DNA of 64,000 bases from Nemopilema nomurai (taxonomy: Eukaryota; Cnidaria; Scyphozoa; Rhizostomeae; Rhizostomatidae), in contig ML133461.1 of assembly GCA_003864495.1 (NCBI GenBank), positions 620,001-684,000 of the forward strand. The letters are read 5' to 3'. A program made the position numbers and the translations under genes. The notes beneath the pieces were generated by a model, which did no database searches, had not been told where the DNA came from, and saw nothing but the letters and a program-made list of their open reading frames with translations. Of this stretch, positions 27,015 to 38,400 are shown in pieces. The stretch's first letter is position 1, and every line of letters begins with the position of its first letter.

Positions 27015-28409
27015 ATGTTAGTCCACGAGGTTGTGAACACATCGACTACCACTGACAAGCACCATCGTCCGAGGTCAACGCTCACCATCTGTTCCTCGAA
27101 AAGCGAGCTGTCCATTGTATCGACGCCTATTGCTTCGAGGAAAGGTTCGCCCATCGTTAACTTCAGCAGCAGCAATCGCATTACGATTGTTATTAGTGGC
27201 AGGCGCTATGAAACACTGGAACGCACGCTTTCCGAATACCCACAGACACTCTTGGGGAATCCAATCAAGCGGAAAGAGTACTACGATCCGTGTTCAAATA
27301 CTTTCCAATTCCTGCGAGATCCGCTCTGCTTTGACGCCATTTTGTTCTATTATCAATCCAAAGGCATTCTTTCACGGCCGAGAGATATTCCTCGCGATGT
27401 CTTTGAGAAAGAGGTGGAGTTCTTCGGCATCTCCGCACCCTTTGACAAGAGGCAGCAGTTTGAGCAAGATCTTCAAAAAGAACGAGAGCTAGTGCCCCCA
27501 ATGCCTCGGCAATTTCTGCGCAGAACATTATGGGAATGGTTTGAGTATCCGCACTCCAGTTGCTTCGCCTCTGCCCTCGGGGTCTTTAGCATCGCCATGA
27601 TCACGATATCTGTAATTGCACTCTGCGCCGAAACGGTTCCACAATTCAAACGAAGCAAAACCGTGGTTTATGTGAACAAAACAGTTGGCAACACAACAAA
27701 AGTTGTCAAGCAAGTAACGTATGCCTACGATCATTGGTACATCTTCGAGGTTGTGTCAATCATCTGGTTCACGTTCGAGTACTCCATCAGACTTTTTTCA
27801 GCCCCCAGTTTCTTTCGATTCCTCTTCTCGGGCTTGGGTCTGGTCGACCTTATATCGATATCGCCTTTCTACATTACGCTCATAGTACGTGAACGGTCAA
27901 CAGAGCGAAATCTCGCCAGTACTTTTGGAGTAATACGGATTCTACGGTTGCTACGAATCATTAGAGTCTTCAAATTGACAAGGTACAACGAAGGCTTAAG
28001 AGTACTGCTGACGACCATATACGAGAGCTCTGTCCATTTGAAATCGATATTACTGGTTATAATCATAATGGGAATATTTTTTGCAACAGTAGTTTTCTAT
28101 GCGGAGTCATTTGTTGAGGTTAGGACCGGAGCTGTTTTCTCAAGCATTCCGGACACGTTTTGGTACAGCATCATCACCATGACTACCGTTGGATATGGGG
28201 ACGTATACCCTCAAACAGTCGGTGGACGGTTCCTGGGGGCCTTTTGTGGCATCTTCGGGGTTCTGTTGTTCTGTTTGCCATCACCCGTTCTGGTTAACAA
28301 GTTTATAGAATGCTACTATCTACGCCAAGAGATACTTGAAAATGAAAGTCCGGAAAGGAAGAAGTTTGTTGAAAGCATGAAGGAAATATATTTCAAGGGC
28401 GCCAAGTGA
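27015..28409 (+). CDS. Shaker/Kv1-like voltage-gated potassium channel, single exon
   Basis: The 464-residue alpha subunit forms tetramers in the plasma membrane and conducts potassium on depolarisation. It has a T1 tetramerisation domain (about 54-139; YETLERTL, FDAILFYYQSKGIL), six membrane segments S1-S6 (S1 about 184-207, S2 241-262, S3 268-291, S4 304-322, S5 340-363, S6 406-429), and the selectivity filter TTVGYGD (390-396). S4 has a full charge ladder: R308, R311, R314, R317, K320. S2 keeps the WFTFE charge-transfer motif. Two N-glycosylation sequons (NKT 221, NTT 226) lie in the S1-S2 loop. T1 lacks the zinc-binding motif of Kv2-4, supporting Kv1. The S6 hinge is PSP (422-424) rather than PVP. 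The coding region has no intron. An acceptor-like TTGTAG ends at 27000, so a 5' UTR intron is possible. A short upstream ORF starts at 27002. It is convergent with a second Kv gene at 33644. Confidence 0.95.
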   Translation: MLVHEVVNTSTTTDKHHRPRSTLTICSSKSELSIVSTPIASRKGSPIVNFSSSNRITIVISGRRYETLERTLSEYPQTLLGNPIKRKEYYDPCSNTFQFLRDPLCFDAILFYYQSKGILSRPRDIPRDVFEKEVEFFGISAPFDKRQQFEQDLQKERELVPPMPRQFLRRTLWEWFEYPHSSCFASALGVFSIAMITISVIALCAETVPQFKRSKTVVYVNKTVGNTTKVVKQVTYAYDHWYIFEVVSIIWFTFEYSIRLFSAPSFFRFLFSGLGLVDLISISPFYITLIVRERSTERNLASTFGVIRILRLLRIIRVFKLTRYNEGLRVLLTTIYESSVHLKSILLVIIIMGIFFATVVFYAESFVEVRTGAVFSSIPDTFWYSIITMTTVGYGDVYPQTVGGRFLGAFCGIFGVLLFCLPSPVLVNKFIECYYLRQEILENESPERKKFVESMKEIYFKGAK

Positions 28410-29089
28410 GGTCTGAACCCTGATTAATGGTAATAACTTCCGCAGCATTGTACCAAGCTACGCAAAGAAAAGATGAAACCCGGCTCTATCATGAATGTCA
28501 TACGAATCTTTCTTGTTCAAATAATGTGTGATCTTCCTTTGTCTCTAACTCCTGAAATTTGAAAGACAATGGTCAATTCGCTTTCGTTTTGTGGAGATCT
28601 TACACTGCCAAGTCAATTCAAAATGTGAGTTATCAAGCTAATTTACGTGGACGTACAGAACATATCAAAAGTGCGTCTGCTTGAGTTTTTGTGCTTAGTG
28701 CAGTTTCGATAACTTGCGAACTTGCCAACCTGTTATCACGTAACTGCTTGCCCTAACCTTTGACCTTGACCCTTACCCTTTCCGGAAGATTCGTTGGTTG
28801 ACCTCTGACTGCACACCAAACCGTAGATTTTCCCAAAACAGTAGTATGGTTGTGGCTAATTCTCTGTCCTTTGACCTTCGCTTGTCAAAATCAAGTCCCT
28901 TCAGTAATTTTATTGAAACTATTTATGAGAATGAAAAATGTTAAAAAACCATGCCAATTTCGTTACAACCCATTAAAGAATTATACAGAACTTCATATCG
29001 GCATCACTCTAACACTCCTCAGACAGATGTTCACCAATCTCTCTTTGGTTTAGTGTAAACTCTTATCAAATATGTAAGTATATTACTTG

Positions 29090-29095
29090 AATAAA
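29090..29095 (+). terminator. Candidate polyadenylation signal for the first Kv gene
   Basis: AATAAA lies about 680 bases after the stop codon at 28409, the first clear canonical hexamer I see downstream. Without transcript data it is only a candidate. Confidence 0.35.
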
Positions 29096-30807
29096 GTTCA
29101 ACAGTTCCACTTAAGTGATAGTAAACGACTTTGCCACCTAAGGCAATTTTGTGCAATATTGCCATCGGGAAATCTAATCAACCATTTCCCTCAAAACACC
29201 CGCATCAATGGCGGAATTTTTTTGTATTCAGATGTTGTATGTTTTTGGTAGATCTTATTTCTAATAGTTAGATTTTGTAAATCTGAATGGCTCATTTAAA
29301 GCTGAACTTATGTTAAAATTTAATTATGTTTGCTTATCAATAATGTTTTCCGTGGAATAATTTACCATGCACAAACTGTTGCTCGAGTAAATTAAAATCG
29401 GTTAATCGAATATATAATTATATTTCTTACTTCTGGTGCACGAATGCGAGCAAAGAAAGCTTAATATTGTTTAAAAGTTTTGATCTCAGAAGCTCAATCT
29501 TTGCGCCCAATAATGGGTAGCTATGTAACCATGCAACAAAGTTTGAAACATGCTGATCCATAGTAACTGAATGTTTTAACTTTTGAAATAGCGGGTATAG
29601 AATAATCATGATTTATCATGAAGAAATATTGGTCAGCTCTTAATCTCTCATTCAAAGTTTAAAATGAAAAAATGTTTGATTGGGCCATAACCTCTAAGCT
29701 TTACATTTTCCTACTAAGTACTGGAGGGTCCCATTGTCTTGATTTGATTCTAAAATCAGTTGCTGAATAAATGTGCTGCAGTCGTGAGCTTTTACTTGGA
29801 ATTCTTGACTCAAAGAACGGTTTTTTATCGATTGAAAACAAATTTAGAAAGAAAACTTCAAGATATAAAGTCACTGGATTGAGCTAGTCCATTTTTACTT
29901 TGACCAAAGTTGTCCTCGAAATGTTACCTAAAGGTTGAAACAAGCTTTAGTTTTTGAATCAACAGATGAAACAGTTAATCTTTTACAGCTTTTTAAACTT
30001 GATGAAATAGAGCGTAATTCGATAGTGCAAGAAATACAGCTTCGTTGTAAAATGAACCCTCGTAATAGTTTACATAAATAGAAGTAATATTGTTTTGCTT
30101 GTTTCTAGTCATCTTAGCCAGATATTATCTAGATTAAGCCCTGGTTTCCTGCATAACCAACTAATCTTAATTTGGTTTTAACCTACCCGATTAAGAACCC
30201 TATTAAGCCTAAGCTGTCAACTAGTACACCAAAACACAAGAACCTCTTTTGCCAAACTCTAAAAAAGTATGTTCTTACACGCGGGTTTTTACTGTATTAG
30301 AAATCTTTATCAGTAGAAGAGAGTAGCCAAGCCATCGGAATTCAAGGTTTACCTCAAGGGTACAAGGTTTAAATGGAATCTGCTATACAGTTCCTGGATT
30401 TCGCCTGCACTGCATTTAGAGTTCAACGACTTGGAAAAAATTCGTGGCAGTGTAAATAAATCTACGGCGGGCGAAATTAATGGAAAATTTGAGCTATTTT
30501 AAATGCAGAAATTTCCTTATCATCTTGCTTCACAACTAATTTAGTGGCGACCTTAACACGTTAATGTCATTGGTCCACTTCTACAACATTGTGTGAAGAT
30601 GAAAATCTTAATTTGATATTCATATCTTTACTGTCTCTAGTTAGGCGTTAATTTTAACATTTCAATCGAATGAAAGAGACTCAACGGAAAGCTTTGCGGA
30701 CACAATGGTTTTCTACACGACCGACAGATATCAAATTTTTTGTTAGCTCGGATACTTGTCAACCAGTTTCTTCAAATGGACTAGCCGCACTTTTGGATAT
30801 TAATTAT

Positions 30808-31010
30808 CAGCGTAGCTGAGTGACTAGCGCACATGACCATTAAACCAGCAACCAAGGTTCGATCCGAGGCAGTTCAAGCCTCGTGTTCACTCAGCTGCAA
30901 ATAAGTACCCAGCCTTTCAAATGAGTAATTCTGTTTTCTGTTCAACGGATGACGTGAAAAATTAAAGCGCCTGAAAGCACTTTGCATATACCAAAGGGCT
31001 TCAGTAATGA
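30808..31010 (+). mobile_element. tRNA-derived SINE-like sequence
   Basis: An A-box-like TAGCTGAGTGACTAGCGC starts at 30813 and a good B box, GGTTCGATCC, lies at 30856-30865, at the spacing of a tRNA internal promoter. The 3' part contains a hairpin-forming AAGCGCCTGAAAGCACTTT. A true tRNA is unlikely: the acceptor stem does not pair convincingly and the sequence runs on into an unrelated body. The 3' boundary is approximate and no target-site duplication was found. Confidence 0.55.
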
Positions 31011-32521
31011 GACACGTAAGTTTGGCCACCTACCTGAGCAATTGTCGCGAAGTGAAAATAGAAATAGACAATGGGTGTCTCGTTCGAGTTAAGGTTTGAG
31101 TCAATCTTTTACTTTGCATATCCATGGTGAATGCACAGACCTATATATGGGAGAAAATATGAGTAAAACTCATCACATAGCTAGGTCAAAGAAAATTGTC
31201 AGCAGATTCGTACCATGGAGCTATCGCGAGTTAACATGATGATTTCTTTGTTGCGTTTTGCAAAACACCAACAGACTTAAAAATTACGCTTTTTGATATT
31301 TAACAGCATATAAGATTGTAAGCTATAAAAATATTTGCATGACAGTGCATGAGTGCATGACAGAGAAAACAGTTGAAAAATAGGATTTTATTGACCGAAA
31401 GTATGATATAATATTTTATATTCTGTTTATTTCATTTTCTCATCCCTGTACTCCGATATGCTTGACTCTTCGTTCCCACCAACCCAATACAAAAAGACAC
31501 TAAAAAAGAATTCTATTAAAGAAGGACTTGATGACACTATTTTACAATGTTTCCATAGAGATTGAAGTCCATGTGATGTAACACGTGTTCGGCTTAGTTG
31601 TCAATGAATCATACAGTAAGAAATGAATTAAGCCAACAACGGGGCGACTGGCTTACTGAATAGCTGTGAAGGCGGACTATGCAAGCACGTGGTTATTCCT
31701 TGTTGATTCGCAATAGGCCAGATAATCAGCCCAAAGTCAAAGTCTGCCCGAAGGAAATGGTACTTTAACAAATAATCAACAACCAAACAATCTAGGCACG
31801 CTATAGCGGGCGTATATTTCTTATCTATCATATTCTACTTGTCCGTCTCAGTAAACTGTGATATCTGGAATTAGGCCAGCTGTCACGAGAAAACTTCACA
31901 GGCAAGTGATGTTTGTAGAAAAGTAGGCCAATACATTAGACTAGGAAAAATGCTCTTGAAATTCACCGATTCCAACATTTGCTATGGCTGCTACATCTCA
32001 AATTTTGCAGCAGCGACACACATTCGAATGGATTTTGATAAACAAAGCTGAAGGAATTGCAATTTACATTTGAAGATAGTATCTGAGCGATTTGATAATA
32101 TTTATATGAACAAACTTGAAGCGAATAAACTGTTATTGTGCTCCCAAGGGCTTTTTCAACAATGGATCTGATCTAAACTTATAACTCGAACACAAGAACT
32201 AGGCCCGACCAGACGATAATGATTGCTCCCTTAAATACATTGATTGGTGATATACTTAAAAACTAACGATATACTTGAAAAAACTTAATACAGCTGTATA
32301 ATTGGCTGCTATTCATTCGAGGAAAAGCAAGGACTTGCAAAACCTTTAAAAAAACCTGTTTCTAACTGTCTATAGAAACTCACAGACTACACAAATAGAA
32401 AAATCTCGAAACATTTTTAAGATGGAACATGTTGGATCAAAGATTACTTTGTGTACGCAACGTTTTGGTGTAATTTTATTCTGATGGTCTATCGATTTAT
32501 ATCTGTTGAAAGGTTTGTTGA

Positions 32522-32578
32522 ATGATGAATGTTGCAGTATCGATCATCCAGCATATGATGAATGTTGCAGTATCGATC
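32522..32578. repeat. 24-base direct repeat
   Basis: Two identical 24-base copies (beginning ATGATGAATGTTGCAG) at 32522-32545 and 32555-32578 are separated by nine bases. This is probably a local tandem duplication. Confidence 0.8.
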
Positions 32579-33643
32579 TACAGTTTTGACATATATCCGT
32601 AAATGTTAATTATCGTTTTAAATGCTTATTCTGACTAGAAAACGTAAAACCTCTTGACCTACAATGATTAAAAGACCTTTTAGTGGTCAACCCACACAAA
32701 ACCAGTTATAATTTCAGTTGGAAATCAATCGTTGTTCTACAAAAACACCGTTGAGCTTTCTGGCCGCTGAACGTGAAGCTGGCGAGATTTTCGATCTATT
32801 CATTTGCTATTGATTGAATTAACAAGTACAAAAGAAGGCTTAAATGTTCAAAATGCCCTTTTTCAGCGTCTTGAAGTTCCAGAAGTTCAGTTCTAATTAA
32901 AATTAATCTTGGACTGTGTGGGAAATTCAAGAAATTTAATTGTTTAACTGGGAACTGATGTTTTAAGAACAAATGTCAGGCAGAAAATCTCTATTGTAAC
33001 GCCACTTAAGCCTTCTCCTATGAAATTGCATAAGAAACAAGAAAGAGGCCATGAAAATGAGTAAGTTTTCTACAATTTCTTTGTTGTTTAAGTTTTAAGG
33101 GACGACCATCATATACTACAACGCATAAAGTTAAAAAGGCTACAGGTTGTTATTAAACCAGTTTTGTCCTGTTTAAGACAGAGCTTGAAAAAACACCAGT
33201 GAGAAAATTTACTTGCTAACACAAAGCAAGAACGAAATAGACTTCGTCGATCAAGACCAAAGAATTTTCATTCCACTTGTAAAAAACCTTCGAGAACAAA
33301 CGAAAATTAATTTTTTCCATTTAGCTTTGAACACTTTTAATACTCCAGCCATAAGTTTATGTCACTTGTCACAATATTCGCCTAAAGAGCTTTGCGAGTG
33401 CATATAAACAATAAAAACCTCTCTTTTTGCCAACGTCTTTAATAAACACATAAATTAACAAGCTAGTCCTAATGTAATTCATCCTATCAAAGGTAACAAA
33501 ATTCGGTTTTGGCAAATCTTATTCCCCAAATAAAAGCCCCATTGAATACTTCTTTAACGCTAACGCCGCATGTATGTCTATGATTTTCAAGCACTGTAAG
33601 GCTTGTAGCCATAAGTCCTTTGCATACTCAGATAGTACTAACG

Positions 33644-35473
33644 TCAGGGCATGTCATATTGCTCGTAGTACATTTCTCTGACCTTTTCTGCTAGCTTTCG
33701 TTTCTCAGCAGTGATGTTTTGCGACATCAGCTCTCTGACGTAGTAGTTTTCGACGAAGTGCCGAAAAATGATGGGCGTAAGAAGGCAGAAGAGGATGACG
33801 CCAAAAAGGGCACAAATGGCGCCTACAAGTTTGCCAAGGATTGTCCTCGGATAAACATCCCCGTATCCAACTGTCGTAATTGTGATGACCGAGTACCAGA
33901 ACCAGTCAGATATGCCTTGAAGATTTCTGCACGAGTCCACGCAACCGTCGTCGAAGTTGTCCTCCGCAAAATAGGACACTGACGCGAAAAACATACTCAT
34001 CACCGGCATCACAAATATGAATGACCCAAGCTGCGACAGACTTTTCGAAACTGTGTGAAGAAGTGCGCGGAAGCCGTAACTGTAGCGAGCTAAGCGAAAC
34101 ACCTGGAGTATACGAAGTTGTCGTAAGAAGGTAACGAAATCCCGCAGTTGTTTAGGGTTGCTTGAATTCGACAATACCAAAGAAAGGTAGAACGGCAGCA
34201 AGGTCATTAGATCAATGGCTCCTAGGTGGGAAATGATGAACCTGAAGCGATTTCGAGCAATACTAAACCTGATAAGAAAATCAGAGGTTATGAAAGCCAT
34301 GCAGCCGATCTCAATAAGGACGAGAATCCGGTGACCCTTATTTTGTGTCGTTCCGGCCTTTGCGGTGAGATGCGCCGTGCCATGGGTTAACCGAAAGCAA
34401 GGCAGGGTCTCTATGCAAAACACCACTGTCGCAATCATTGTGACAATAATGGTGAGAAGAGAAACAGCACAAGCAAGGCTGGACGAAAACGGACGATTGA
34501 AGATATTATGCAGCACCCTCTTTGGTGTCCTACGAAAAGAATCCGGACGCGAAATTTTCTGCGACCGCCGATTGATGAATCTTCTACGAGGTCTCCTTTT
34601 GGATGTTATTTCAAAGAATTCCAAGTCTTCTTCAAACGCTCTCTGGTCTATGTATTGAGGCTTGGAAAGAATACCCTTTGACTGGTAATAGAAGAGGATA
34701 GCATCGAATGAAATTACGTGCCGTTCAAAAACATACTGATCGATGACCGGGTTATAATACCGCAAGCGTCGTTCTGGGTCACCAAGAAGCGTGTCCGGGT
34801 GTGCGGACAAGGTCTTCTCGAATGTTTCGTAAAGTGTTCCACCAACATTGAGAATAAGCTTAATTGGTTTTTCTATATACGGATTTCTTTTGCACGTTGA
34901 TTCACCTAAGGAAATATCTGTCAGTCGGTTTAACTGCAAATCCACCGAGGATGTGAGGGAATTTCTACGTCCCTTCCTAATCCCATTCTCTTTCGAGTCT
35001 TGAACAGCGACTTTCCTAATAAACTGCATCCTATTTTCAAAGTTTACTTTATCTTTCTGCTCTGGCCTTTTCAAGTCAGTCGTTCTGTTGCTATGTCGTA
35101 ACAATAAAATAACGCCATCATCTCTCCTCTTTTGGTGTCCTTCGTCCTCTATGAAGATATCGCTCGCCCCGTTGACACAAGACATAGCTCTGCTCCGCCA
35201 CAAAAGCTGATTTGATGTAGATGGTTCATTGCAACAATGCTTCGAGGGATCTTCAGCTGGAGAGCCCTCGCTCGAAGTTAACTCATCCTCGGATGTCCTC
35301 CCTTTATCTTCTACTTCCCGTGCAAGAAATTCGACTTGCTTCGCTTTGCCGATTTCTGCGAGTTTTATATCGCTAAGCTTCTTTCGAGATTCGCCTCTTC
35401 CATTAACTGTGGCAAACAGGTTTTCACGCTCCTTTCTATCTCCCATCTGACTCAACTCGTGAAGTATAAACAT
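33644..35473 (-). CDS. Divergent Shaker/Kv1-like potassium channel subunit, single exon
   Basis: A 609-residue Kv subunit. A long charged N-terminus (1-200) precedes a T1 domain (about 204-290; YETFEKTL, FDAILFYYQSKGIL), S1-S6, and an intact filter TTVGYGD (533-539). The voltage sensor is unusual. By alignment with Shaker and with the neighbouring channel, S4 position R1 is T448 and R4 is Q457, leaving R451, R454 and R460; in S2 the charge-transfer phenylalanine is I395 and the acidic partner is D398. S6 has LLTP (564-567) in place of PVP. The pore turret has two cysteines (C511, C515). A T1 like this should allow assembly with Kv1-type partners, so it may be a modulatory subunit (inference). 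An acceptor-like TTTTAG abuts the ATG, so a spliced 5' UTR, or a start at M10, is possible. There are no coding introns. Confidence 0.93.
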   Translation of the reverse strand: MFILHELSQMGDRKERENLFATVNGRGESRKKLSDIKLAEIGKAKQVEFLAREVEDKGRTSEDELTSSEGSPAEDPSKHCCNEPSTSNQLLWRSRAMSCVNGASDIFIEDEGHQKRRDDGVILLLRHSNRTTDLKRPEQKDKVNFENRMQFIRKVAVQDSKENGIRKGRRNSLTSSVDLQLNRLTDISLGESTCKRNPYIEKPIKLILNVGGTLYETFEKTLSAHPDTLLGDPERRLRYYNPVIDQYVFERHVISFDAILFYYQSKGILSKPQYIDQRAFEEDLEFFEITSKRRPRRRFINRRSQKISRPDSFRRTPKRVLHNIFNRPFSSSLACAVSLLTIIVTMIATVVFCIETLPCFRLTHGTAHLTAKAGTTQNKGHRILVLIEIGCMAFITSDFLIRFSIARNRFRFIISHLGAIDLMTLLPFYLSLVLSNSSNPKQLRDFVTFLRQLRILQVFRLARYSYGFRALLHTVSKSLSQLGSFIFVMPVMSMFFASVSYFAEDNFDDGCVDSCRNLQGISDWFWYSVITITTVGYGDVYPRTILGKLVGAICALFGVILFCLLTPIIFRHFVENYYVRELMSQNITAEKRKLAEKVREMYYEQYDMP

Positions 35474-38400
35474 CTAAAACGAAAGTAAATTGCAGTCGTT
35501 AACTTGTTAAGCATAAGTAAATCCTTCAATTCACTTTTCACTCATCCTTCATTAGCAATCTGCTTTATTTGAACAAAAATCATTTATAATTATTGAGCAA
35601 AGCTCTTGGTTCTCTAAGCTCTCGATTTGCATTTGCTGGGAAGTAAGTGATCAAATCTTGAAGTAAAAATCTTCCCGGTTAACATAGTCTGCTATGTCGT
35701 GTTTGTGTCAAAATTTACAAAGTTAAAAAACATCATTCCAACTGCTTTTTGGCGCAATTGCTTTGCCCACTTGAAAAATGTTCAGACCCCGATGGTATTC
35801 GTCAGTGGAAACATTCGCCAAGGCCTTCGCTCAATGTCTGTAAGCGGGAATGGATGACAAGGGTTTTGCCTTGATTAACAGCTTATGTACCTTGGCCAGT
35901 ATGCCTTGCAAAAGCTTCGTGCATTATCCAAGCGATTTAAGCTCAGTTCTGGCGCAGACATCCGAGTTTTGATGTTCTTGCATAGCAGGTTGCATTTAAA
36001 TTTCATTATTTACCCGGGGTCTAGCTGGGATATCTATGCAAAAGACCATCCAGAGCTGGATGATTTTCTGATAAGGCCACTGTTACTACGCAACAGTTGA
36101 CTATTGTCTTCGCTTTCACAGGCAGGCGAGTAAAAACTTGAGTTGGATTGTACCAGTTGCTATCTTTTTTGCGTGATACGTCAATTCGACAAGTAATTTT
36201 TCACTCCATTGTGCATTGCTTGTATAGGATAGAGTTTTGCAATAGGCTAGTGTGTCGCTAGCTTATTCTTTGCTTAGCTGATTAATCAGCGCAATAGAGG
36301 GAACATAGCAGACGATTACCATTTGAAATGCAAATGGATGAATATTTATATTAAGCCGTTGATGTTTTCTAAAGAAATCAGAAGTGACTAAGAAAACCTC
36401 AAAAGTACAACAAAGGTAAAGAAGAATATTCAAATTTGAAATGAAGAATGCGAATATCGTGCAAATAAGCGCAGTCTAATGTAAAGCAGGTTTCCCTTGT
36501 GCAATGTAAATGTGCTTTGATGACATTTCTCATATTTAGAGGTTGATAGGCAACAAAAAGCCTTAAAAAATGGAAAATTTGCAAGCAAGATTGCATGAAA
36601 AACTTAATCAAAGCAGAAAGCTGCCTTTTCAAAGCAAGCGTCCACGACCTAAAGCAAAAGTCGTCGCTACACTGAAAAGCTGTCTGCATTCTACAGTTCC
36701 TAATTGAGCATCGTTCTCCAGTTCTAAAAAACAGCGCTAGGGACTTCTCCTGTAAAATTTCTCAACAAAGCAGTGTTCTCGATTAAAAAAGCATAACATG
36801 TTTGAAAATGCAAGAGTTGGCAAAGACCTGCTGGTTTAAGCAGGTTCACGGATTTCTACCTTCTGAATCAAGAACAAACATAGGGAGTCTGAAGAATCAG
36901 CTTGATTCAAAATGGAACGCCTATTCTAGCATAAGAGACATGTTAAGCAATGATCATGGCTGCCAGATACGCATTGCCACCTAGAGGAATACCTTTTCAA
37001 CATTATTGATGTGCCATTTTCTGTACTATTTACTTACTAGCGAATTATATCCCTAATACACAAACAATCGTTTTCAAATGCTGCGAACAATCAATCAAGA
37101 ACGAGTTACTTGAATACGTAATGAACTATATGATATCTTTGCAGTTTGTATTTGTGGTTTGAACAATTGGCATCAAATGCTACGCTACAATTATCAGTAC
37201 GTTATTATGTTACAACGAGACAGGAGTGCTGGCAAGCATAAAATCGTTCTTGCCTTGCATAGTACCATTATCTTTTAAAACGGCATACTTACTGTACCGA
37301 ATTCGTCTCTTTCGTGCAATGCTACGTCAAATGTGACCTTGTATCAAACGAAACTTTTGACGCCAAAATATAAAAATCTTACAGCAATCATACTATTCTA
37401 TACCTTCCTGAAAACAGGTTACGTTACCTGCTAAACGCCAAACTCTTGTCACTGCGTCTCTGGCAAGCTTTGTTTAACTTCATGTAAAATTTAATTTCTC
37501 CATACAGCCCAAACATTAGCGAATGCTGAAGTCATTAACTGTGAAGATTTTTAAAGAATGCTTTGTGCGACCTGTTCTCGTTATGGAAAAGCGAAACAAA
37601 GATTACGACAATTTTTGTCTAAAACTACCCGATAAATCTGCCAAGCTTGTGAGGTCATTGTGACATTTATGAAATTCAATGCACCATTGTTAGGATGACA
37701 ATACCCTGTCACGTGCACATAAAAAACACTACGAAAGCTATAAGATCCAAGTCTCGAATTTTAGCGATGCTGGTTTTTCTTTGTGTTCCTGCCGCGGTGG
37801 CTTTTGAGTCGTACTTCCGCCAATTAATATTAAAATGCCATATTAAGCAAGCAATGAGTAACCTTTTGATTGGCAAGCAAGGATCGTAAAAGTAAAAATG
37901 TTGGCATTTGAAATGACGGTCTTATTTATATTCATGTTGGTCCAGACGTAGAACTAAGAATAAATTATATTATACTGTTTGAGATCTGCACATTCTCTCA
38001 TCAATTTTTAGGTTGCAGTCCAAATTGCGTAGAAAATGTTAACGAAGGCGTCGAGGACCGAGCAGGAACGAGTAGCAGGGAAGCCAAAAACAAGAAATAA
38101 GTGAAAAATTCTCACTGCTCTTCCTTGAGAGGGTATGCATTATTAAAGTGTAGATAGCAGGAGGCCCTCGTACACACGAACAGGTGTGAAAACCCTTACT
38201 GGGATTTTACGCTTTGACCGACCAACGCAAACGTTTTCACTGCTAAAAAGGCATCTTAAAAATTCTACTTTTCCCCCAATTCTCAAACACTTCTAGGGCT
38301 GGTACTGTTCACAATATTGATCAGCTATTATCCTCCATTAAGAAGGCTTCGAGCTCGTTTTGTTAAAGAAGTATCATTTACAAAAAGCAACCATTGCTTT

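Larger units (their letters stand above)
28410..33643. other. Intergenic region between convergent Kv genes
   Basis: The region contains the 3' flanks of both channels, a tRNA-derived SINE-like sequence (30808-31010), and a 24-base direct repeat (32522-32545 and 32555-32578). I see no coding sequence; open frames here are short and lack recognisable motifs. Confidence 0.6.

Noticed and set aside
27265..27734. Minus-strand ORFs opposite the first Kv gene
   Set aside because: They are antisense shadows of a well-supported channel gene.
30811..30885. Possible functional tRNA gene
   Set aside because: The internal promoter boxes fit, but acceptor and anticodon stems do not pair well and the sequence continues as a SINE-like body.
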